Source of the DNA: Paenibacillus hemerocallicola
Lineage (GTDB): Bacteria > Bacillota > Bacilli > Paenibacillales > NBRC-103111
Assembly: GCF_006265175.1 (NCBI RefSeq)
Contig: NZ_VDCQ01000025.1
Span: forward strand, 1 to 64,000
DNA: 64,000 nt
Direction of reading: 5' to 3'
Position numbers and translations under genes: made by a program. How positions within the stretch are numbered: position 1 is the first letter of the stretch; each line of letters starts with the position of its first letter. Of the stretch, positions 24,484 to 31,041 are shown piece by piece. Under the pieces are notes generated by a model, which had not been told where the DNA came from, did no database searches, and was given only the letters and a program-made list of their open reading frames with translations.

Positions 24484-24849
24484 ATGCAAAAATGGATAAT
24501 GGCTATTCTTTTTTTCGGAGCCTGCGCTTTCGGTCTCGTAATGCTGATGGTGGGAGCCGTACAGGACAAGCCCGAGAAGGAGCAAGAGGCTCAAGGACCG
24601 TCCATGCCTGGCGTCACGCTGGATCAGGCCGCTGCCGAAGCCATCTACAAACAGTCGTGCGTCGCCTGTCACGGCAATCAACTGGAGGGCAAACTCGGAC
24701 CAAATTTGCAAAAAGTAGGAACAAAGTTAACGAATGAGCAGCTATACAAGCTCGTGCTGAACGGAAAAGGCGCAATGCCAGCCTTCAAAAGCTCGCTGAA
24801 GGAAGAAGAGGTGGCCAACTTGGCCTTGTGGCTGGCGCAGCATAAATAA
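24484..24849 (+). CDS. Membrane-anchored small cytochrome c
   Basis: The 121-residue protein starts behind AAGGAGGGA. One N-terminal hydrophobic segment without a lipobox acts as anchor (ILFFGACAFGLVMLMVG). A short acidic linker is followed by a cytochrome c domain with the haem site CVACH (Cys59, Cys62, His63) and the axial Met near residue 98 in GKGAMPAFKSSL. It resembles Bacillus cytochrome c550/c551 (CccA/CccB) and would carry electrons to a terminal oxidase on the outer membrane face. A terminator follows. Confidence 0.9.
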   Translation: MQKWIMAILFFGACAFGLVMLMVGAVQDKPEKEQEAQGPSMPGVTLDQAAAEAIYKQSCVACHGNQLEGKLGPNLQKVGTKLTNEQLYKLVLNGKGAMPAFKSSLKEEEVANLALWLAQHK

Positions 24850-24877
24850 GAAAAGCTTCGGATTGCTTAGAAAAAAA

Positions 24878-24905
24878 AGAAGCTCGGCTCATTAACCGGG
24901 CTTCT
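24878..24905. terminator. Rho-independent terminator between convergent genes
   Basis: AGAAGCTCGG pairs with CCGGGCTTCT (one G-T pair), with an A-run on its left. It ends the MFS transcript (minus) and perhaps the cytochrome gene (plus). Confidence 0.75.
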
Positions 24906-24934
24906 CCCCTCTTCCTTACTACAGTGCAGCACAC

Positions 24935-26182
24935 TTAACGATTTCGTTGCCGGGCACGGGCATATACAGCCAGAACGGGCGCGAGCAGCACGGCGGCGGT
25001 CACGAGAGCCGCGCGCATGGAGTAGCGATGGCCGATCCAACCGATGAACGGACCGCCTGCCGTTTGGCCGATCGCGTCCGTCTGGCTCATCATCGAAAGT
25101 ACGGTCGCGCGCGACTTGCTCTCGATATTCAGGTTGAGCCAGGTGTCGTAGATCGGTCCGCTCAGCGTCCGTACGATTTCGAAGAACAGGACGGCAACGA
25201 GCATCCAGACGAAGCCGGACGAGAGCGCGACCCCCAGAACAGCGACGATTCTGGCCGCTGTCAGCACGATCATGCTTCGGAATACGATCCGCTCGCTGCT
25301 CATGTCAATGCGCTTCTCGGCCATCCATAGGACCGGCCAGCTCAGCAAAGTGGATAGAAGCGCAAGGAGTCCGATCCATGACGCTGTCGTGATAGGCACG
25401 CTTTGCGGAAAGCCGATATCGACGATGAGATGCGCCTGCCACAGGCGATCGTATCCTTCCGATGAGGCACCGCTGAATAGCGTAACAATCAGGACCATTA
25501 GCAATACCGGATTGCGCCGTATCACTTGAGCGCCGGATAGCCATGTCGCTTTCATGCTCCGCCAATGCGAAGACGCCCCGTCGTCGCGTACTGCCCTGAC
25601 AAACTTCGTCTCTTTCATGCTGGCTAGCAGAAATAGACCCAGCATCGCATACAGGATGCCTCCGATTATATAAGGCAGATTTGCTCCTACGGCGGACAAC
25701 CCCACACTTAGCGCGATGCCTATTAATGTGCCGAGTAGACCTGCGCGTCTGGCCTTTAGAAAAAGGCGGCCCGCTCTCTCCTCTCCAACCTCATCGACAA
25801 TCCAGGCCGTATCCGCGCCGCTAACGAACGTAGCGCCAATGCCGAAGACCACCTGTGACAGAAGCAGCCATACGAACGCCGAGACAAGAGGACTCGCCTC
25901 CCCCAACCATATCGCACTACCCTCCAGCACAAAGCCGAATCCAAGCACGAACATGCCCACTATGACTGACAGCCGACGACCGTAGATATCGGCAATCACC
26001 CCGGTGATGCCTTCGAACACGAGTACCGTGACTTCCAAAACCATCCCTACCAACAGCAGTTGAAAAGGATTCAGTCCCAGTGCGATTACTTGGTAAATCG
26101 CATAGGTCGTAAACATTGTCGCATTGGCCAATGAAGTCCAAAATCCCATTATTCTATAAACCTGCGATGCATGAAGCTTCAT
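24935..26182 (-). CDS. MFS transporter
   Basis: The start is given at the ATG at 26182 behind GGAGAGGCGG; a GTG at 26221 would add 13 residues. The roughly 415-residue protein starts MKLHASQVYRIMGFWTSLAN and has about twelve hydrophobic segments with the conserved loop GVIADIYGRRLSVIVG. It belongs to the MFS group that includes macrolide/tetracycline-type exporters and uncharacterised YxaM-like proteins. A 20-codon ORF with a strong ribosome binding site lies about 50-90 bases upstream. That is the arrangement of antibiotic-inducible efflux genes under translational attenuation. Confidence 0.82.
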   Translation of the reverse strand: MKLHASQVYRIMGFWTSLANATMFTTYAIYQVIALGLNPFQLLLVGMVLEVTVLVFEGITGVIADIYGRRLSVIVGMFVLGFGFVLEGSAIWLGEASPLVSAFVWLLLSQVVFGIGATFVSGADTAWIVDEVGEERAGRLFLKARRAGLLGTLIGIALSVGLSAVGANLPYIIGGILYAMLGLFLLASMKETKFVRAVRDDGASSHWRSMKATWLSGAQVIRRNPVLLMVLIVTLFSGASSEGYDRLWQAHLIVDIGFPQSVPITTASWIGLLALLSTLLSWPVLWMAEKRIDMSSERIVFRSMIVLTAARIVAVLGVALSSGFVWMLVAVLFFEIVRTLSGPIYDTWLNLNIESKSRATVLSMMSQTDAIGQTAGGPFIGWIGHRYSMRAALVTAAVLLAPVLAVYARARQRNR

Positions 26183-26272
26183 AAGTTGTCGGGTCCGCCT
26201 CTCCGATTTCGGCAGATTCACTCGTCACGCTTGTCCCGACATCGTCATGCGCAGTCCAATTGCGCGCGTGTC

Positions 26273-26335
26273 CTACCGAATGTTTTTACGCTTTCCGATT
26301 GTAGACAGCTTGACGGCGAATTTGTTTTTTAACAT
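26273..26335 (-). CDS. Possible leader peptide (20 codons) upstream of MFS gene
   Basis: GGAGGTG, seven bases and ATG open a frame of 20 codons, MLKNKFAVKLSTIGKRKNIR, closed by TAG. The peptide is very basic. It stands alone in the 5' region of the MFS gene in the same orientation. Between it and the MFS start, GCGCA and TGCGC can pair around a seven-base loop. I infer a leader peptide for ribosome-stalling control of the exporter. It may instead be a chance ORF, though the ribosome binding site is among the strongest in the window. Confidence 0.45.
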   Translation of the reverse strand: MLKNKFAVKLSTIGKRKNIR

Positions 26336-26429
26336 TTTCGAACACCTCCGAAAGTAGTTGCATCCTATTATACATGGATGGCCGATTTCCAAGTAGGTAA
26401 AATGTTTTTATAAGCTTCTCTGCGGAACT

Positions 26430-26945
26430 TTAATTTACACAACGCGTTTTTTGAGCGCCCCGAAACATATAGATCGACATAAACAGGATTGCCATTCCTG
26501 CAAGCGTATTGTAAAGAAGGTAAGGCTGCACGTACCCGGTACAGTAAAAAGGCAATTCCTCGCACAGCAGGCGATATCCGGTCGACGGAAAGTCGCGCCC
26601 ATACCAGCTCGAAGGAAAACCGCTTGCGATAATCGTAGCCAAGAATGGAACTCCGAGCTTGTCGACGGATTGAGTCACCAGAAGGGAATGTAGGAAGGCC
26701 GCATGTTTTTTTTCCGATCCGACGGAGTAAGCCCGCGTCAATAACCCCACCCCGAGATAGGGAATAACTGCGAACATAATTCCGTAATACAGCCAGGAAA
26801 TCGCCCGGGATTGATCGGCGGGAAAATTCATGATCATCGAGTAGCTTGCTCCCGCAATCATGTAAGTGAAGAAATATAGCATCGTATAAATCATACAGTA
26901 GGTTACGGTGCTTGAAATATACGGATATTTATGATTCGGGATCAT
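26430..26945 (-). CDS. Hypothetical four-helix membrane protein
   Basis: The 171-residue product starts behind AGGAGGAGCGATC. Hydrophobic segments lie at about residues 10-35, 50-72, 85-110 and 140-162 (for example YCMIYTMLYFFTYMIAGASY, YYGIMFAVIPYLGVGLL, LLYNTLAGMAILFMSIYMF). I do not recognise a family. Sparse charge and many aromatic residues suggest an integral membrane protein. It precedes the NAD(P)H oxidoreductase gene in position only; that gene is separately regulated. Confidence 0.65.
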   Translation of the reverse strand: MIPNHKYPYISSTVTYCMIYTMLYFFTYMIAGASYSMIMNFPADQSRAISWLYYGIMFAVIPYLGVGLLTRAYSVGSEKKHAAFLHSLLVTQSVDKLGVPFLATIIASGFPSSWYGRDFPSTGYRLLCEELPFYCTGYVQPYLLYNTLAGMAILFMSIYMFRGAQKTRCVN

Positions 26946-27018
26946 GATCGCTCCTCCTGGTTAAATTTACAAATATTAGACGCAAGGAAGAGCACCATAG
27001 TTCTGTTTTTTAATCTTT

Positions 27019-27606
27019 TCAGTGAGCAATCGTTTTGAAATATTGAAATATTTTATTTAACTTCTTCGCGTGTCTCCCCTTTGGGCTCTCCATATTCCCG
27101 AATTCGAAAAACTTCACTTTTTTGATCCCCACGTACTGGAACAGTGCTTTCTTCATCAAAACTTTATGCGCATTATTCAACCAGAACAAAGGATAAAACG
27201 TCGGCCCCTTCATCGTCGAAATGCAAACGACCGACTTGCCCTTCAGAAGCCCTTCCGGCAGAAGTCCTCCCTTGTCTTTATACGCAAATCCCGAGGAAAA
27301 CATTTGATCTATATACCCCAACAGCATGGCCGGAGGCCGTCCCCACCAGATCGGATACACGAAAACGATTTTATCGGCCCAAACGATCTGTTCCCGGTAT
27401 GTCTCGAGTCGGGGATCGGCATGCATATCCCTTCTGCGTTTTGTGTCATTGAACACCAGGACCGGATCGAACTTCTCCTCGTATAAATCCAGAACTTTGA
27501 ATTCGGTAATATCGGGGTTCTCCTTGCTTCCATCGATGACCGTTTGCAAAAAAGCATAGCTAAGGCTCTCATGATTCGGATGGGTATAAATAACGAGCAT
27601 TTTCAT
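27019..27606 (-). CDS. NAD(P)H-dependent oxidoreductase (flavodoxin-like fold)
   Basis: The 195-residue protein starts MKMLVIYTHPNHESLSYAFL, the flavin phosphate-binding start of the KefF/MdaB/NQO group. It continues with DKIVFVYPIWWGRPPAMLLG and IDQMFSSGFAYK, the family signature around the flavin and quinone site. It should reduce quinones or electrophiles with two electrons in the cytoplasm. It is divergent from a MarR gene, and two repeated palindromic boxes lie between them, as in electrophile- or quinone-responsive MarR systems (YodB/MhqR-like). Confidence 0.85.
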   Translation of the reverse strand: MKMLVIYTHPNHESLSYAFLQTVIDGSKENPDITEFKVLDLYEEKFDPVLVFNDTKRRRDMHADPRLETYREQIVWADKIVFVYPIWWGRPPAMLLGYIDQMFSSGFAYKDKGGLLPEGLLKGKSVVCISTMKGPTFYPLFWLNNAHKVLMKKALFQYVGIKKVKFFEFGNMESPKGRHAKKLNKIFQYFKTIAH

Positions 27607-27621
27607 CGATCCACCTCTTTA

Positions 27622-27637
27622 CTTATCAAATGATAAG
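27622..27637. promoter_or_regulatory. MarR operator candidate 1
   Basis: CTTATCAAATGATAAG is a near-perfect 16-base palindrome directly upstream of the oxidoreductase start. Its right half (TCAAATGATAA) is repeated at operator candidate 2. Confidence 0.65.
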
Positions 27638-27663
27638 CAAATCGTAGCACACTCCGTTTTTAG

Positions 27664-27680
27664 TTGTCAAATGATAATTG
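27664..27680. promoter_or_regulatory. MarR operator candidate 2
   Basis: TTGTCAAATGATAATTG shares the core TCAAATGATAA with the palindrome at 27622. It lies about 45 bases before the MarR start. A further related half-site (TTATGATAATCAT) follows at about 27682, so the regulator probably controls itself and the divergent oxidoreductase. Confidence 0.55.
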
Positions 27681-27725
27681 TTTTATGATAATCATTTTGC
27701 TATCTTGTATATAGAGGTGATCTTC

Positions 27726-28169
27726 GTGGACAAACAAGCTTTTTTTCACAAATTTGTAGCTTTTACTACCGCCGTTCATCAAGTGACGCATGAAGTTACA
27801 AAAGATGTAAAATCCGCTGCCATTACTCCCGTTCAATACAGCATTCTTGAATATATAGCCGTCAGCCAGCCCGTTACGCTCAGTCAAATTAGCGATTGCA
27901 TGCATATGTCCATGCCGAACACGAGCCGGGAGCTGAAAAAATTGAGCGACAAACAGCTATGCGAAAAATTTGACGTCGCCGAAGATCGACGCAAGCAATT
28001 TATTCGACTTTCACGCGATGGGCAGACCATGATGAATGAAGCTTTTGCGCGCATAGAAGCCCGTTTCCTGAAACGGATTCAGGATGTTTCCGATGAAGAT
28101 CTGAAAGAAATCGACCGCGCTCTCGATGTTCTGGGGGCCAAAGTGTTCTATGGAACCAAAACATTGTAA
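27726..28169 (+). CDS. MarR-family transcriptional regulator
   Basis: The start is a GTG at 27726 behind GAGGTGATC; the frame upstream overlaps the operators. The 147-residue protein begins VDKQAFFHKFVAFTTAVHQV. Its winged helix reads ITPVQYSILEYIAVSQPVTL, then SQISDCMHMSMPNTSRELKK and a wing DVAEDRRKQFIRLSRDGQ. A Cys at about residue 60 (SDCMHM) is a candidate redox sensor. It is divergent from the oxidoreductase gene and probably represses it. Confidence 0.88.
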   Translation: MDKQAFFHKFVAFTTAVHQVTHEVTKDVKSAAITPVQYSILEYIAVSQPVTLSQISDCMHMSMPNTSRELKKLSDKQLCEKFDVAEDRRKQFIRLSRDGQTMMNEAFARIEARFLKRIQDVSDEDLKEIDRALDVLGAKVFYGTKTL

Positions 28170-28187
28170 TATGCGAAAATGCGGACG

Positions 28188-28225
28188 ACAAGACAAGCCA
28201 TTCCCCAATGGAAAGAGCTTGTCTT
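28188..28225. terminator. Hairpin after MarR gene
   Basis: AAGACAAGC (28190-28198) pairs with GCTTGTCTT (28217-28225). The T-run is weak. It probably ends or attenuates the MarR transcript. Confidence 0.5.
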
Positions 28226-28302
28226 ACTCGGCTGAATGTCACACTGCGGCGTGATCACGAATTCGATCATCACCTGCGTCGATAAGTTCGTCCTACGTTA
28301 AA

Positions 28303-28345
28303 AAGACACCGAACAACAAGCCAAGCTGATTGTTTGGTGCCGCGT
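28303..28345. terminator. Terminator for chromate transporter gene
   Basis: A long imperfect stem pairs ACACCGAACAACA with TGATTGTTTGGTG. On the minus strand it is followed by a T-run, so it ends the ChrA transcript whose stop is at 28363. Confidence 0.75.
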
Positions 28346-28362
28346 TCTTTATTTCTATTGCT

Positions 28363-29562
28363 TCATACCAGCAGCATGCCGCCTGCTATTCCGGCTATGA
28401 CTACTATCCACGGCGGCGATTTCCAGAATACGAGCATTACAAACAGAATCGACGCCAGAGCAAAATCGGCCGGTGCCACTATCGCTGTCGTCCATAGCGG
28501 GTCGTATAGAGCAGCCAACAGGATGCCGACTACAGCCGCGTTGATGCCGATCAGCGCTCCTTGTACGCGGGGGCTTTTGCGGAGGGAATTCCAAAATGGC
28601 AATGCCCCCGCGATGAGCAGAAAGGCAGGCAAAAATACGGCTATCGTGGCGACAATTGCCCCGGGTACGCCCTTTGCCATTGCGCCCAAGTATGCGGCGA
28701 ACGTGAACAGCGGTCCGGGGACGGCCTGCGCCGCACCGTAGCCGGCAAGAAAATCTTCTTTGCCGACCCACCCCGCAGGCACTACTTCTCTCTCCAGCAG
28801 CGGCAGGACGACATGCCCTCCGCCAAACACAAGGGCACCCGACCGATAAAAGCTATCGAACAACGAAAGCCACCCATTGGCAAAAGCCTGGCTCAGCAGC
28901 GGCAGCGCCGCCAACAGTCCGAAAAAGACGATGAGGCACAGTACCGCAAAGGTTCGATTGACAGGTACGGGAATACCCGGGGCTTCCTGCACGGTCGTTC
29001 TACGGTAAACCCATAATCCGATCAACCCGGCTGCCGCAATAAGCAGCACTTGGCTGAAGGCGGTTTGCCACATAAGCGATACGGAAGCAACCGCGATAGC
29101 CAATGTAGCTCTTTTTTTATCCGGCGCAAGCTTCTGGCCCATGCCCAAAATCGCCTGAGCCACAATAGCTACGGCAACTATTTTCAGACCGTGTATCCAT
29201 CCCGCATTGCCGATATCGAATCCTTGCAGCAGGAACGCAAACCATATGAGTGCGATCACGGAAGGCAGCGTAAAACCGAGCCAAGCGATCAGACCGCCGA
29301 GCAAGCCCGCACGAATCATGCCGATCCCGATGCCGACCTGACTGCTGGCCGGTCCGGGGAGGAACTGGCATAGCGCGACGAGATCCGCATAGCTCCGCTC
29401 GTCCATCCACCTGCGCTTGCGTATGTATTCGTTGTGAAAATAGCCAAGGTGGGCGATTGGCCCACCGAAGGAAGTCAGCCCGAGTTTGGTCGATACCAGG
29501 AACAGTTCCATTAGAGCTTTCATCTTCCCGTGGGGAAGGTTTTCTTCGGAGTTCGCATCCAT
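28363..29562 (-). CDS. chrA: Chromate transporter (ChrA, long-chain form)
   Basis: The start at 29562 (MDANSEENLP) follows a GAGG site; the frame further upstream is unlikely to be coding. The 399-residue protein has two CHR domains in tandem. The first carries LGLTSFGGPIAHLGYFHNEY and LCQFLPGPASSQVGIGIGM. The second has the repeated pattern SGALVFGGGHVVLPLLEREV and GYGAAQAVPGPLFTFAAYLG. This is the bidomain CHR family, which exports chromate across the membrane. No regulator adjoins except the divergent GntR/LacI gene, which is probably unrelated. Confidence 0.9.
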   Translation of the reverse strand: MDANSEENLPHGKMKALMELFLVSTKLGLTSFGGPIAHLGYFHNEYIRKRRWMDERSYADLVALCQFLPGPASSQVGIGIGMIRAGLLGGLIAWLGFTLPSVIALIWFAFLLQGFDIGNAGWIHGLKIVAVAIVAQAILGMGQKLAPDKKRATLAIAVASVSLMWQTAFSQVLLIAAAGLIGLWVYRRTTVQEAPGIPVPVNRTFAVLCLIVFFGLLAALPLLSQAFANGWLSLFDSFYRSGALVFGGGHVVLPLLEREVVPAGWVGKEDFLAGYGAAQAVPGPLFTFAAYLGAMAKGVPGAIVATIAVFLPAFLLIAGALPFWNSLRKSPRVQGALIGINAAVVGILLAALYDPLWTTAIVAPADFALASILFVMLVFWKSPPWIVVIAGIAGGMLLV

Positions 29563-29737
29563 ATATAATCCTCGCTTCGCTTGAACGATGCTTAGTTCAT
29601 CTTGCGGCATTCTATAGACAACATTAGCATACCTCATAGTGATTAAGAATGGAACCGATCCCGTTAATCGAATCGATCAACTTATTCATGCACGAAAAGT
29701 ATATTTACGCATATACGCTTGAAAATAGTTTTGCATT

Positions 29738-29747
29738 AAGTATACTT
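29738..29747. promoter_or_regulatory. Short palindrome before GntR/LacI gene
   Basis: AAGTATACTT is a perfect ten-base palindrome about 20 bases before the start codon. A related AAAGTATAT half-site lies near 29697. It may be an autoregulatory operator. Confidence 0.35.
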
Positions 29748-29767
29748 TATTGTAAGGAGTGATCGGC

Positions 29768-30889
29768 GTGTCCAAAGACGAAAGGTTCGTCCCATTGTAC
29801 CAAATCATTTGCAACGAACTGAAGGATAAAATCGTAAGCGGCGAGCTTCAGCCCAATACGCCGCTCCCCCAACAGAGCGAGCTTGCCAAAATGTACAACA
29901 CGAGCGAGATCACCTCGAGGAGGGCGCTCATGGAATTGGTCAAGGAGGAACTGATTTACCGGGTGAAAGGAAAAGGCACGTTCGTCGCGGAGCGTACCGG
30001 TCCCTCCTCCGACTCGGGCCGCGCCGGACAAATGCATAACGTGTACTTCGTACATCCGCGCACGAATATGCAAGTGTTCAATCACCGGTTTTTCAGCGAT
30101 ATGCTAAGCGGAATTCATCGGTTTTGCGATGAAAACGACATCGATTTTTGCACATGGGACTTGGGGCCGGATATGGCCCTGCCGGCGGATGAGAATGCCG
30201 GATATATCATTCTGACCCACCTGCCGCAGGCGCAGGAAATTCCGATGCATAAGCTGAGCCAGTGGAAGGCGGAAAAGCGGAAAATGGTCACCGTCCATTT
30301 TTATTACCCGCATCTCCGCTTGCCTTACGTCATTTCCGACAACTTGACCGGAGGATACTTGTCGACACAGCATCTATTGGCTCTGGGTCATCAGCGCATC
30401 GGCATCATCTTGACGGGAAAATCGCAGCTGGAGCTTAACCAGGAATTTTCCCTCCGGCTCCAAGGCTATAAGCTGGCGTTAAGCCAGCATCGGATCGAGC
30501 TGGATCCGCAACTGGTCGTGACGATGGACGGAAATCAGGAGAACGAAGAGATGGGATATGAAGGCTTTCGGCAATTGGCTGCGATGGACAACCCGCCTAC
30601 GGCCATATTCGCCACGAGCGACATGAAAGCGATCGGCGCCATGCGGGCGGCCAGAGACTTGGGCTGGGACATTCCGGGACAAATGAGCCTTATCGGCTAC
30701 GATAACCTGATCGTCTCCTCGTTTCTATCCCCGGCGCTGACCACAATCGATCAAAATGCAAGCATGCTCGGATATCGTGCCGCTGAAATCGTTCTCTTCG
30801 ACTATCCGGACGCACACCATGATCTGGTCAAGGACGAAATCGTTCCGAAGCTCGTCGTGCGAGGAAGTACCGCCGGGCCCGGCGATTAA
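29768..30889 (+). CDS. GntR-type regulator with LacI-like sugar-binding domain (AraR-like)
   Basis: The start is placed at the second GTG (29768), eight bases after AAGGAG. The 373-residue protein has a GntR winged helix at about residues 3-72 (VPLYQIICNELKDKIVSGEL, QQSELAKMYNTSEITSRRAL). A LacI/GalR ligand-binding domain follows (GGYLSTQHLLALGHQRIGII, PTAIFATSDMKAIGAMRAAR, IGYDNLIVSSFLSPALTTID, LVVRGS at the end). This is the arrangement of B. subtilis AraR. It probably represses sugar genes, perhaps the GH2 gene downstream, which is convergent. Confidence 0.88.
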   Translation: MSKDERFVPLYQIICNELKDKIVSGELQPNTPLPQQSELAKMYNTSEITSRRALMELVKEELIYRVKGKGTFVAERTGPSSDSGRAGQMHNVYFVHPRTNMQVFNHRFFSDMLSGIHRFCDENDIDFCTWDLGPDMALPADENAGYIILTHLPQAQEIPMHKLSQWKAEKRKMVTVHFYYPHLRLPYVISDNLTGGYLSTQHLLALGHQRIGIILTGKSQLELNQEFSLRLQGYKLALSQHRIELDPQLVVTMDGNQENEEMGYEGFRQLAAMDNPPTAIFATSDMKAIGAMRAARDLGWDIPGQMSLIGYDNLIVSSFLSPALTTIDQNASMLGYRAAEIVLFDYPDAHHDLVKDEIVPKLVVRGSTAGPGD

Positions 30890-30986
30890 CTTCCGGGATG
30901 CACGTGTCGAAAGCTTACGCCAGGTCCGCTCGGAAGCGCACCGGTATCTCGATGGAGCTTGGATGCGCAGCTTCGACGATAAAGGC

Positions 30987-31025
30987 AAAACCTCCAATAC
31001 CGGAACGGACGGTAAAGGAGGTTTT
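30987..31025. terminator. Bidirectional terminator
   Basis: AAAACCTCC pairs with GGAGGTTTT, with A-rich and T-rich flanks, between the convergent GntR/LacI and GH2 genes. Confidence 0.75.
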
Positions 31026-31041
31026 GTTTTGTTGTGCGGAA

